Made by a program: the position numbers and the translations under genes
NCBI GenBank assembly: GCA_964247055.1
Contig: OZ176055.1
Location: 5,270,001 to 5,334,000, forward strand
DNA from: Paragordius varius
Taxonomy: Eukaryota; Nematomorpha
Direction: 5' to 3'
DNA: 64,000 nucleotides
Part shown: in pieces, positions 24,001 to 35,302 of the stretch
Layout of the letters: each line of letters opens with the position of its first letter
Position numbering within the stretch: position 1 is the first letter of the stretch
The notes under the pieces: model-generated
Database searches by the model: none
Told to the model about the DNA's origin: nothing
Seen by the model: the letters and a program-made list of their open reading frames with translations, nothing else

Positions 24001-27000
24001 CCGGTAAAACATTAGCATTCTTACTTCCTCTTTTAGTATGGATCACCAGTCTGCCCAAAATGGAAAGGTTAGCTACTGTTAATTTGATTAGATGTTCCTT
24101 TAATTATGTATTGATATTTTTGTTTTTTAAATTTAATTGTTTTTTATGCTAAGCTAAATATTGATGCCTGTGAGTCATTTAAACATTATGACTCCATAAT
24201 AAATAAATAACTAACCGCATCATGACTATTTTATTGGTTCAAAATCATTATGTGACCCCAAAAACACCCACCGGGAAAGTGCAATTAACTTTTAGAACAA
24301 ACTTTTAAAATACGACTTTTTCAAAAAAAAATTATATAGGAAAAATTGAAATTATACAGACACGCGTAAATATATAAAGATTAGACATCCATATTTTTAA
24401 AACCTTAATTTTTCCTATTTAAATCATTAATTATAAGTTGCACAATTGATTGTTTTACCAATATTCACCCCCATATCTTACCAATTTTTTAACAAGTACA
24501 GCGGTAAAACAATAATTCTTTATATTTTTATGTTTTGTCTGTATAATTTCAATTTTTATTGTATAATAATCATTATTAGCTCAATAGTTTATGTAGGCAC
24601 TGTTCTTTTTTAAAAAGCTCCATATTAAGCAATATTACTAAGTAGATTTAAATGTTTTTTTAATGATACCATTTATACATTATATAATAGAGATAGCGAT
24701 AATGATCAAGGACCATATGCCATAATAATGGCACCCACGAGAGAATTGGCCCAACAGATTGAGGAGGAAACAGCCAAATTCGGGGCTCCTTTGGATGTTA
24801 GGACAGTTTCTTTGATTGGTGGTCTTTCACGCGAAGAACAGGGATTTCGTCTTAGACGTGGTTGTGAGGTATACTTTTATTTTTTTATGAGAAGCATTAA
24901 AAAAAACAATTAATGCTTTCTCATTCTCGATGGAATGTGTGAATTAAAATCACTATTCATGGGCGATTATTAGGCATACTTATATATTGATTTAAAATCT
25001 GAAGGCGCATTTTTTACTAAAAATGATCCATAGTTTATTACGAATTAACGCCCATTTATCTCGATTGAATGTTTATATTAATTTGCGGTTGCGGGCTTTA
25101 CTTATACTTCATGGTGCGCATAGTTATTTGAAAAAATTATTGATGTTTAGTTTTTGCCAATCTACGCTTTCTCTCTCAATTGAAATGCATGAAAATTTAT
25201 TATTACTTTTATATTTTTTGATACAATTTACTTTCCACCCTTAATTTATGCGTAAAAATCGTAAAAATAAAAGATATTTTTTTTAAAAACAACCATTCTT
25301 TGTAAATCCTTAATATAACCTACATTAACTATACATTTATGATTTTAAATATATATATATATATAATTGAGTGTGCCACATCTCGACACTTTATTTACTA
25401 CACATACGATCAATTATATAAATAAATGAATAGTTAAATATTCTATTATTGATTATAATATTCGTCCTTTAGTTTTAGTGTTTTGTTCATTTACTTAACA
25501 TTCGAGAACAGAACGCAGCATCGTTTTTAGGGTTAAAATTATTGAAATATTATTTCAGATTAAATTTTATACAATTTAATCCGTTCAAAGGAGATAGTTT
25601 TGAATAGAGGATTGGATTATTTATATGCATAATTACCCCACATAAATATAAATTTTTGGCACAATTTAGGATTCAACCAATTTTACATATCAGCCCCCAC
25701 CATAACTAATTTCTGCGCAATAATTTGCTTAATATGTTAAATATTTTTGTGAAGTTATTCATAACAATGTTTTATAATAAAAAGCGTATTCTTTGTTTTC
25801 AAAAAAAATTGTTGTGCCAATTAAAAAGTTGCTGTTGTTAAAAATAATTTAAAATTTATTATTATTAAATTAATTAATTTTTATTTAATAACATATTCTG
25901 AATTTTCAATTTTTTAGTTCTATAGAACATATCATTGGTTAAAAAGTAAATTATTATTATAAATCAATTGAGTATAATGTCAAGCTAAAAAAATTATACT
26001 ACTAGCAATATTTATTTGTGTAATATTATTTAACATATATTCAATAGATCGTTATTGCGACCCCTGGACGATTGTTAGATTGTTTGGAAAATCATTATTT
26101 GGTTCTCAACCAATGCACTTACATTGTTCTGGATGAGGTATTTTTAATAAAAAAAATTTATTTAATGAGTTGAAATGCGGTTTTTGTTTTTATGGCTTTT
26201 AAAAATATTTTATTTTGTTTAGGCTGACAGAATGATTGATATGGGTTTCGAAACAGATGTGCAAAAAATACTTGATTATTTGCCAGTTACGAATAAAAAA
26301 CCGGACACCGAAGAGGCCGAAGACTTGTCTGTACTCATGAAAAATTTTGCGAGCAAAGAAAAATATCGACAGGTGATACATTTATTTCTAATAAATATAT
26401 CATTTGTGTTTATTTTTGTTAAATTTATGTGCATATTTTTTAATTGATTGATGTTTTATTAAACAACAAAAAATCTTCAATTGTTTAACCTGGTAAAAGC
26501 TTGCGCCTTTTTACAAAAAGGTGTAGTCCGTAGTATATTCAATAATTATAGTTTATTGATTTTTTAATTTAGAGTTATTGATAATACCACAAGTTTGGTG
26601 GCCGGACAAGGCATTTCTAATTTCAAATGTTAACTTTTTTAAATATAAAATCTATTACCATTAAATTAATCAAATATTAAAAAAGACTTTTATTAGTAAC
26701 ATGATTTTCGACTTTATATTTAATTTCCACAAAAATGTTTTTTGTAATATATTTTTGCGTAAAAACAAACCACACTTAAATACTATGTAAACAAAAAAAA
26801 TTAAACATCAAAATCTTACGCACCCACAAAACTATTGGCTTAATTGGACGAACTACATATTTTAATTAATTGATATATTGTTATGATGAATAACTACCAA
26901 TCGCTTAATAAATTTTATGCAAATAATTATTTCATAAAATTATATCTCATATATCATATTTTACAACTACAATGAATGTTTTTTTATTGTATTCATTCAT

Positions 27001-29264
27001 TTTGATTTTTTAAAAAATATAGTTCTATGTGTATATTAGACGGTTATGTTTACCGCGACTATGCCTCCTAGTGTTGAGCGCTTAGCTCGGAGTTATTTAA
27101 GACGACCGGCCGTCGTTTACATTGGAGCCATTGGTCGACCTGTGGACCGCGTCGAGCAAATCGTTTATATGATCTCCGAAAATGAAAAGCGGTCTGCTTT
27201 TGTGCTTTTGACAAACTAATTAACTTTGATATTTTTTGCATAAGATATGCAGCTTCAACTTAAATATATACCTTTTACAATTCTAATTCACCCTTGAACA
27301 ATTCAAATTCACCATCGAACATATTAAATTATCCCTTTAACAATTCAAATTCACCCTAAAAATAAAAATGTTTTTTCGGGCTAATATAACTCATCATAAA
27401 TAAGAAATATATTTACTTATGGCATAGTTTATTATTTTTACAGTATTATATTAATTTTAAACGAAATTTTATTTTTTAAAGGTATAAAAAAATGGGTAAT
27501 TTTTAATCCTAAAAAACATATAAAAGGGTAAATTTGAATTGTTCAAGGGTAAATTCCAACTCTAAATGATATGTATAATTGGATGGTGCGTTACTAAATT
27601 ATCTCTATCACTAATTTTACAACGCAAAACGATGCGTTATATTAATCACAATATTTCGCAATTATTTCTATTTTTACCTTATTATATTTAGTAAGAAATT
27701 ATTGGAGATTTTGGATAAAGGTGTGGACCCACCTATCATAATTTTCGTTAATCAAAAGAAGGGTGCTGATATTTTAGCTAAATCGCTTGAAAAGATGGGG
27801 GTAAATTTTTTACATTTTTTCCATTGTGGCTGTGTATCATAATTTGTGTATAACATTTTTTATTTAATATTAACTTTGATTAACGCGTTATATATATTAT
27901 ATACTTAGTATCTTGCAACAACATTGCATGGAGGCAAAGGTCAAGAAGCCAGAGATTTTGCATTGGCCTCGCTCAAAAATGGTTTGAAAATTTTTACTAA
28001 AATTAGTTTTTTGGTTAAGCATTTTAAGATATTGATTATGATTGAACAATTAGATTATATAATATTGCCTAATCTTTTTTAACGACAATTTAATAAATAA
28101 ATATTTTAGTATACAGCTATCATTATAAATTTATTGGTTTATAACTAAAACACCTTCACATTAAAATGTAATATTAACTTTTTGTATTAGTTATTTCATT
28201 GTTTTATTAACTTTGAGGCATTGCTTTATAATCATTTGCATTTATTAATATCTATTCTTTTAGCCTATGTATTTTATGGCAGATTCTGTAAAACCATATA
28301 ACTATCCCTAAATTTATAATGTTTTAATTTTAATTTTTGTTGGTTGTCAAAACATTATTTTTTATCTTTATATAGTTTGTAGTGAATCTGTTTTGGCTTA
28401 AAAATAAACATTTATAATTAGTTTTCCAAATGGTAATGCAGCGCGGATTAGTTTATAATTTATATTTATAAATAAATAAGTACAATTTTTTAAAAGCATA
28501 CTTATATATATATATATAATATTTACATATATTTTTGAATTTAGTTATTCTATATATGGTTGATTATGTAACCATGAATTTCATTTTGTTAAGTTTGAAT
28601 TCTTTAATTTAGGTACAAAGCATATTTTGGTGGCCACAGATGTCGCGTCCCGTGGTATTGATATTCCAGATGTCAGCATAGTCCTTAACTATGATATGGC
28701 CAAATCAATTGAAGGTAGTTTCCCGATAATTTAATTAAAAATTTATTTTAAGAAAAAATGTTAAAAATATGACGAAATTCTCATGAATTTATTTTATCAA
28801 ATGTGATAAACATCCCCTACTTTGCATACGATGATAATATTTTTGAAAAAATCAATGGCGTTAATGATTATATTACATTAATAATTTCAATCATGTATGT
28901 TTCAAGTTAAAGTATAAGTGGGACACTACTATTTATACAATTTATTTCATACATGAGTTACATTCTAAATTTATTTTATAATCAAATTTTTTTTTAAATT
29001 TTCCATGCATAACTAAATGTTGATTTTGTTTTATTAGATTATACGCATAGGATTGGTCGAACAGGTCGCGCAGGTAAAAGTGGTATCGCTATAACTTTCT
29101 TGACCCGGGAAGACACAGCCGTTTTCTATGACCTAAAACAGTGTTTAATGTCCTCACCAGCCAGCTTTTGTCCTACTGAATTAATGAACCATCCTGACGC
29201 CCAAATTAAACCAGGAACATTTGTTCAAAAAAAGAGAAAAGACGAAGTTGTTTATGTTAATTAA
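18007..29264 (+). CDS. DDX23: DEAD-box RNA helicase DDX23/PRP28 (U5 snRNP)
   Basis: PRP28 drives the exchange of U1 for U6 at the 5' splice site in the spliceosome. Exons: 18007-18116, 18181-18811, 19150-19288, 20210-20337, 20863-21039, 21132-21211, 22956-23092, 23510-23598, 23922-24067, 24691-24868, 26048-26137, 26223-26372, 27040-27191, 27692-27800, 27909-27981, 28613-28714 and 29038-29264. The phases agree and encode 905 residues. The N-terminal third is a low-complexity Lys/His/Ser/Arg-rich tail (family RS-like region), followed by a charged helix of ER repeats and the conserved [13 protein letters not shown] and [14 protein letters not shown] blocks. Helicase motifs: Q-motif [17 protein letters not shown] (520-527); PTRELAQQ (561-568); TPGR (610-613); DEAD (634-637, split by an intron); TAT (690-692); [11 protein letters not shown] (from 803); [10 protein letters not shown] (from 834). 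All catalytic residues are present, so it looks active. Several introns carry MITEs. It is slightly longer than the human protein because of the tail. Confidence 0.97.
19711..19787 (-). repeat. Arm of dispersed inverted-repeat element in DDX23 intron 3
   Basis: It matches the complement of 1573-1870 and the right arm of the full copy at 40636-41170: GAGCTCTGGG, then CCCCAATATGTC, then GTGAAAAGGTCACGAAGTGT. It is a solitary arm. Confidence 0.5.
21491..22877. mobile_element. Palindromic TA-flanked MITE, interrupted copy, in DDX23 intron 6
   Basis: The right end TGTAAATGGTA and several copies of the 21-bp unit (GGGTGAATTTGAATTG core) on the right, with the inverse on the left, match the complete element at 41610-42005. 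The middle is split by a CACTA-type insertion at 21633-22750. The left terminus is degenerate in a TA run. Confidence 0.7.
21633..22750. mobile_element. Non-autonomous CACTA (CMC/EnSpm-like) element nested in a MITE
   Basis: The termini are inverted repeats starting CACTGGACAACAAATTTT on the left and CACTAGACAACAAATTTT on the complementary right end. The flanking TAA trinucleotides (21630-21632 and 22751-22753) occur only once at the matching point of the uninterrupted MITE at 41610-42005, so TAA is the target duplication. CACTR ends with a 3-bp duplication are typical of the CACTA superfamily. Subterminal inverted words such as ATATCATTCGAAAGAG occur near both ends. No transposase was recognised; the open frame at 21690-22037 on the minus strand shows no motif. 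Confidence 0.75.
23257..23432. mobile_element. Palindromic Tc1/mariner-type MITE, second family, in DDX23 intron 7
   Basis: 176 bp, flanked by TA (23255-23256 and 23433-23434). The ends are inverted: CAGTATACATTTTAAGGGTG on the left and CAGTGTGCATTTTAAAGGTT on the right complement, followed by a shared GCTTATTTCACA block. Nearly the whole element is palindromic. Other copies are at 42902-43045 and 46944-47106. Confidence 0.8.
24336..24561. mobile_element. Tc1/mariner-type MITE, copy C, in DDX23 intron 9
   Basis: The ends match the 7134-7412 family (GAAATTATACAGACACGCGT on the left; TTTTGTCTGTATAATTTCAA on the right). TA follows the right end; the left terminus is slightly eroded. Confidence 0.65.
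27269..27571. mobile_element. Palindromic TA-flanked MITE, diverged copy, in DDX23 intron 13
   Basis: The left end TACCTTTTACAATTCTAATT and 21-bp-unit remnants (ATTCAAATTCACC words), with their inverse at the right end, match the complete element at 41610-42005. The centre also matches (AACTCATCATAAATAAGAAA). More diverged than the other copies. Confidence 0.65.
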
Positions 29265-31259
29265 ATGTGTGAAAATTTACCATTTATTTATTTTATGTTT
29301 ATAGCTAATAAATAATTAGAATTTTGTTTTTGTTCTGGTTTATCTAAATATGACTTTTTATCAAAGATATTTGCGCATGTAGTTTTGTCTATTTTTTATG
29401 TCTCTACCAAAATATGTTTAAATTTATTTGGGATCCCGAAACATACATCTTCCGATTAGGTATCTTCAAATTTTACCCTTATAAACATTATTCTGAAAGT
29501 TTTTAAATTGTTTATATACTCGGTTCTTAACTCTTCCAATTTGGTTATGTTCGGGTAATAGATTCCCTTGGCAATTATTAGATAATTTTGCTCAAAAATT
29601 AAATGTATAATGCAAAATAATTAATTGTGCATAGTATTTATAATGGTTGATTCGCAAATATTAACATAAAAGGAAAGATGTCTAATTAAATGGAGCGATT
29701 AAATGGATTGAAATAAATAGAATTAACAGCGGCAAAACGATCGAGTTTTTGCAGATAAATGTCAATTTAAACAGAGATTAAAGGAAAACAAATCAAGATT
29801 GCAACATTGTTTTCAATCTTTTAGAAAGATTACTTTCTTTCTTGCAAATTATATCCAACACTAAATTTTTCCAAATAATTTGATTGATGCTCAGAATATA
29901 GTTAGGTTTCAAAGGCTATGAATTCATTATTACCGTGATAATCAATTTTTATGATGACCACTTTAAGCTTTAACACATGTTACCCAATTATGATATCTAT
30001 TGACCATATTAATCAATATATTATTGTTATCAAAATTATACGCTATAAATTGACCAAATACTTTTAAAAATGTCATTAATTTTCTGTTTAAATTCGTATA
30101 AAGTTTGGATTGAACCTATTCAATATGTTACTTTCAATGACAGTTTTAAATCTATTATAAAAACACAGTAATTTTATATGAGAACTTTATGGTTTTTAGT
30201 TATAATTAGGCAATTATTTTGAATTTAAAAGCACCATGTAATCCTTTAATACAATTATAAATATTATTTCCAAATATTATTATATCATACTTTTAACTTG
30301 TATTTATCAAATTTTGTGAATGTACTACAGTTTTGTGAGGTATTTTAGTATTAATTTTGTAAAAATTAACAAATATTAAAGTTAATTTACTAAATTGTAT
30401 TAAAATAAAACATTATAAATCGTTTAACAGTTATGGAAAATTTGAGTTTAGGAATCGAACCGTTGCGCATCCACGCAAAGTTAACAAATTTACCTTTCTA
30501 AATTTATTTACATTGTAAACATTAAGAACAACGAAATATACTCGTTTTTTTCATATTAGTTTAGTTTAAATTTGAAATATTTGATTCTCTTACCCTTTCC
30601 CCTTTCGCATAATTTATTATCGAGACAGGGCTAGTTGTTTGATGTAAAGCTATTTTTTCTCACGTGCAATATATTCAAATATTAAAAATAAAATAATTTA
30701 AATTACTTTGACAAACCGCCACATTCGTTTGAATTGGTTTACCAGTGTACAAAATTAAAACTTATTATTTTTTTGTGTAAAAGATTTGAGTCATTTATAA
30801 TGTTGGGAAATTCCAAAGAGCTGCGTGTTGCAACTTTTATCATAAACCAAACCAAAAAATCAATATTACACAATTTATGTGAACAAAAAAATCCCGTGCC
30901 AGTTAATACAATACAATTTTATTAACATTAACCAATAATAATAAAACTAGTCCACCTTTACGAATGCAATGTGTATGTATATATCATTGCTAGAGTTTAG
31001 CCAAATTGTGGTTAACTTACAGTTTTAGGAAGGACTGTTTTTCATTGATTTTTCTTAATTATAAATATGACACAGTAAAAATTGTGCAAATTAGCGCTGT
31101 AGAGATGTTAAAAATTGTTTATTTACATTTGTCACATAATTAATTTTGAAATTCGATTTCTAAATCATGATATGTTGTTATTTAATCCATAATGGTAATA
31201 TGTGTATTACCGTTCGTCCTCCTGCTAAATAATTTAAACCTTTTTTCAAAACCTTAGAA
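29265..31259. other. Intergenic, AT-rich, no supported feature
   Basis: It holds the DDX23 3' region (AATAAATAATTAG about 45 bp after the stop may be its poly(A) signal) and the upstream region of the next gene. No exon, RNA gene or clear repeat is supported. Confidence 0.5.
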
Positions 31260-31965
31260 ATGAATTTTCACAATGGCTCATCATCAATCAAACGACCAAA
31301 TAGACAACAAGGTATTGATTCTATTTACATAAATAATTTTGTTAGGTGCTGATGAACGCCAAAATACAAATTCTTTTTCTTGGAAGTATATGACTGTTGT
31401 CACAATCGGTTTATTCCTTTTTCTCGTTGGCGCACTAATGGCAATTTTTGGATTTTATGGGATTCAGTATAGCACATCATCCAACCCTATTGACACGGAT
31501 GACCCGAGTATTGCGATTACCAATTTTACTATCCCAATAAATAATTCTCTATTGGGGGACGAAATGGTAATAAAGTCACCCAAAACCCATCATAAATCTT
31601 TTCTAGTGCTATCGTTTGTGGGACCGTTATGTATGGGATTTGGTTGTATAATAATTGTTGTGGTGTATGTGGTGGCATTCGAATCCCGGGACAAAGCTGC
31701 AAAAATATTTCCGACCTACCAATACTATAATTGGCCAACAACCATTAACGGTCATCGCAGAATAATAAAACAGAACTTGGCTCAATATGCTCCGCTCCCA
31801 TTCGTACCAAACCTTCCGTCGACACAAAATATTGAATTGGCACATCACAAGTATAATGGCATGAGAGAAGAAGGAGATACTACTCTGAATATGACACATT
31901 ACTTGATTGCAAGTTTGGCAAATTTAAGTTTTGATTCATCCGACAAATCAATCATCAAATATTAA
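31260..31965 (+). CDS. TMEM200-like two-pass membrane protein
   Basis: Exons 31260-31311 and 31346-31965 are separated by a 34-nt GT-AG intron and join through a split Gly codon to give 223 residues. The ATG is the first in frame and follows a stop-rich region. Two hydrophobic segments are clear: VVTIGLFLFLVGALMAIFGF (about 35-54) and, at about 115-135, a stretch starting FVGPLCMGFGCIIIVVVYVV. The second is followed at once by FESRDKAA. In TMEM200 proteins a similar second membrane segment with a GPxxMGxG motif is followed by ENRDKE. The loop between the segments has possible N-glycosylation sites (NFT, NNS). Function is unknown for that family; it probably sits in a cellular membrane. The family assignment rests on the second segment and its basic tail, so it is tentative. 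The coding status is firm. Confidence 0.75.
31312..31345 (+). other. 34-nt GT-AG intron
   Basis: This short intron in the TMEM200-like gene has an in-frame stop (TAA) if retained. Removing it links the ATG-bearing exon to the long exon in phase. Confidence 0.75.
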
Positions 31966-32041
31966 AAGTTAAAACAAACAGGCACACATTAAGATCTCAA
32001 AAACGACGTGGCGTCAACTTTTTTGTTTTTTTGCGAAATTA

Positions 32042-32324
32042 CAGTAAAAAATTTAATTATCCAAACAATATCTAAAATATGAAAAACAAACATTTATTTT
32101 AAAAAGACAACCATACTTTTTTAAACATGTATTTCCCATATTAACTATTAAATTTCTAAATTACATAATTGCGTGTTTTAACAACTTACATATTTATTCC
32201 TTTATTTCCAACCTAAAACAATGAGTTACATGTAAACACGATTTAAAAATATGGTTGTATTTTTTTAATAAAATATTTGTTTTTTAGTTTTTACATTTTG
32301 TCTGGATAATTTTAATTTTTACTG
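32042..32324. mobile_element. Tc1/mariner-type MITE, copy D (best preserved ends)
   Basis: 283 bp, flanked by TA (32040-32041 and 32325-32326), with termini CAGTAAAAAATTTAATTAT and its inverse ending TTTTTACTG. It has the same inner blocks as 7134-7412. It lies between two genes, about 75 bp after the TMEM200-like stop. Confidence 0.85.
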
Positions 32325-32391
32325 TAAAGTTATTTACAAATTTATTTTGGGTGGTAAATATAATTGTTTGAATAAAAGTTTGAAATAGAGA

Positions 32392-33320
32392 TTATGTTAT
32401 CGATTTTAATATATATGGAGGGAGCATATTTCTTTTAACTTGCTTTATTAATTTTGTCAATGCTCGTTCGTGTAATTGCAAGCGTGTATTTTGCTTAACC
32501 AATTTTATTAGGTCTTGCAAATTTATATTTTGTTGAGAAAAATCGTTTAATTCAATTGGAGGTGCCACATTCAACATTGGTTTCTTCTCAGCAAGGTTTG
32601 AATAATTGAATGTGTTCTTATGAAGTCTCACTAAATATTCCAAAAATGTATTGACATTAATTTCGGGATTCCGTTTAGGTACATTGGAAAATAGTCTCTT
32701 AATCATTTTTTCATGGCGCAGATTTTTACGAAGCTTCTGTTGTAGATCCATTATCATATTATCTATAAGGTATTTTCGTTGCTTTAAATATTTCTTTTTA
32801 TCATTATTGTTAAATGGTGAAGTGGATTGATTTAAAAGTGTAGTTTGATGAGGAGTTGCCCTTCCCAAATCATCCATGGATGTGTTTTGTATTATTAAAT
32901 CTTGCGGCAAATTGATTTTTTTCTCTGTATTAAATTAATTATTATTATATATCATTATATTTCAATAATAATTCTAACATAGCAAAGGAAAAAAATGTAT
33001 ATCTTAATCAGGTTTGTCCCACACGCGGCCCTCTGAGATATTTTGAAAGCCCACATAAAATTTATAAAATTACCGAAAAATATGAAATTCCATAATTTGC
33101 AAAATATTTCCATTTATTAATATAGCCATTTCTGAATAAGTCTTTGCAATTTTCGGCAATGAAATAACGAAAATTGGTTAACTAAATAGTTTTTTAATTG
33201 TATTAGTAGTATTTGTTTTATTGTTTTACGTTTGTACTTATTATTGCCCATATATTTTTTGAATGCAGTCCACCTAGTTTTTTGGTTGAAATCCCGTCTG
33301 CTAAAGCATTTGTGGGACAT
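32392..33320 (-). CDS. Unrecognised basic protein, two-exon model
   Basis: I do not recognise this protein. The firm part is an open frame of about 176 codons (32392 to about 32922) with a TTTAATACAG acceptor at its start. It is Lys/Leu/Asn-rich with probable helical stretches and no membrane segment. A candidate first exon starts at an ATG at 33320 (MSHKCFSRRDFNQKTRW) and is highly basic. A GT donor near 33180 would join the two in phase, but the donor is weak. The gene lies 101 bp downstream of another minus-strand ORF. It could equally be two separate exons of a longer gene. Confidence 0.4.
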
Positions 33321-33421
33321 TTCTAATGTAAACTAATTGAAAAACATTCAAAGGTGACCTATAGTGATGATAATTAAACCAACTTTGTCAGTAATTAATA
33401 AATATTTAAGTAAAAAATTTA

Positions 33422-34693
33422 TTAATAAAAAAGATTATTTTCTCTAACATTGATCGACAAAATAAAATTGAATTTTTTTATAATATAATTTAGTTTTTTT
33501 AATATACTTTTAATGTCTGTGCTCCAAAATATATCATAACCCAAATTTTTCACTCTATCATCCAGGGGGATGGACCAATTTGATTTGATGGTGGGATTCG
33601 TATTTTGCGATATTAATGTTTCATTTTCACTACGACTAATATAATAATTTTTGGTATTATGAAGTTTATATGCTTTTAATAGAGTGGTCAATTGAGCTAA
33701 TAAAACTCTTATTCGGTCATTTCGAAAGTTATAACTATTTTTACTGTTTGTGAGAACAGCTAATTTTGGCCACAAGCTGTTTGTTCCCCCTTCCTCCCCG
33801 TAATAACCCATTGCAAAGAGTGCAGCTTTTAGGTTGTTTCGTCCCCATTTATTCATTAATTTAGTGTGGATATGTTTAGATTTAATCATGCGGAATGCTT
33901 CATTTATACTTGGGTGAGTGCATTCCAGAGAGCAAAACATTGTTGACTCAACAATGTTAAGATTTCTATTTTTCGCAGCGGATGTTAAAGTATGAATCTG
34001 GCAACACATCCATTCACGTAAACCTTTCACGAATTTCGTCACGATAACATCTTTTCTTAGCTTTTTGATCGGTGCGTTTCGAATTCTTATTAGATGTTGA
34101 TAATCTTTTTCGATTTGATAGGCAAGATTTTTCAATAACTTACTTTCATAATTTGACTTTTTTAACTTTTTTGAGTTTTTATGAAAATTTTGCTTAATTG
34201 TGGTGGAAGACATGGACTTACTCGTGCTTAAGGATTCGGTAAAATATTTAACGCTGACCTTACTTAAATTCTTCCAGTGGCTTATGTTATCAATACTTGT
34301 AATATTTTTTTGAGCCATTATATTTGTAATTTTCATGGTTGAAATAGTTATTGATGACACATTTAACAAATTTGGTTGTTTTGTAATAAGTTTTTCATTG
34401 GTAGATTTATTTTTATCTAAACTTTCAGTGGGTGACATTAATTTGTTGGAATAAGTTTTGTTTTCATGTTGATTTTTGTAAAATAATGAATGTATATAAT
34501 TGAAAAAAGTATGATTTGAATTGTTTTGGGGGATAAATTGTTTATTCCATAAATATGAAATGTTAAAGGTATTGGCCTTATTGCTATAATTCAATAAAAT
34601 ATATAAGCTAATTAATATTCTGCTGAAAATTATTTTAATGCTGCAATTAATGATTCGCTTTGTTGAGAAACATTTAAATAATAAATCATCCAT
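33422..34693 (-). CDS. Novel secreted or membrane-anchored protein, 423 aa
   Basis: Single-exon frame from the first in-frame ATG at 34693. The protein is not recognised. Residues 1-25 are basic and are followed by a hydrophobic stretch (IIFSRILISLYILL, about 22-35), which looks like a signal peptide or signal anchor. The middle (about 60-200) is low-complexity Asn/Ser/Thr/Lys-rich with several N-glycosylation sites. The C-terminal half is less simple and contains Cys pairs (MCCQ, MFCSLEC) and a block WGRNNLKAALFAMGYYGEEG that looks like a folded domain. The length of the open frame in DNA this AT-rich is strong evidence for coding. It could be a lineage-specific extracellular protein; no enzyme motif was seen. 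Confidence 0.65.
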   Translation of the reverse strand: MDDLLFKCFSTKRIINCSIKIIFSRILISLYILLNYSNKANTFNISYLWNKQFIPQNNSNHTFFNYIHSLFYKNQHENKTYSNKLMSPTESLDKNKSTNEKLITKQPNLLNVSSITISTMKITNIMAQKNITSIDNISHWKNLSKVSVKYFTESLSTSKSMSSTTIKQNFHKNSKKLKKSNYESKLLKNLAYQIEKDYQHLIRIRNAPIKKLRKDVIVTKFVKGLREWMCCQIHTLTSAAKNRNLNIVESTMFCSLECTHPSINEAFRMIKSKHIHTKLMNKWGRNNLKAALFAMGYYGEEGGTNSLWPKLAVLTNSKNSYNFRNDRIRVLLAQLTTLLKAYKLHNTKNYYISRSENETLISQNTNPTIKSNWSIPLDDRVKNLGYDIFWSTDIKSILKKLNYIIKKFNFILSINVRENNLFY

Positions 34694-35302
34694 AGTCACA
34701 ATACATTTTTGAAGGATAGAACCCAATTATAATTATCTCACAATTTATATAATGCGTTTTTATAGAACATTATATAATTTTAGCGATTACATTTACCTAT
34801 CTATATATAATATATATGTTACACAATGAGTCAATTCAGATATAAAATTAAAAAATTTTCTCCCGCTAAATTAACTAACAAATTTATTGAGATTAACTTA
34901 TATTTTCAAATATTACTAAGTAAAAGTGAATAATGCGTTTGTAAATTACACTATTTTTAAAAGAATTGCATAACAAAATTCAATAGTAACGAGAGTCTTC
35001 ATTGGGCATTTTGGTATTTAAATTGGCCTAAATGGAATTAAATTTACTCTGTTGTTGCCATGTATGAGATAGATTTTTTGTTTTAATTAATATTTTAAAA
35101 TTAGTAAATAATACAGTGTTAAATTGTAAAATTTCACACATGGCACATGTATATTAAACCCCTTTTACCCATTAAATTACCGGAATGACCAATAACAGCT
35201 CCCGTTCTATATTTTAGTTCTCTAATCTAAAGCATACAGTATTTAAGCTAAAATTATGGCATAACAAAAGCTGTATAAGAATAACTATGCTAATGTCAAT
35301 TT

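Noticed and set aside
30440-30520. tRNA-like GGTTCGATTCC B-box on the minus strand
   Set aside because: The flanking bases do not form a T-stem and no matching acceptor or anticodon arm could be found.
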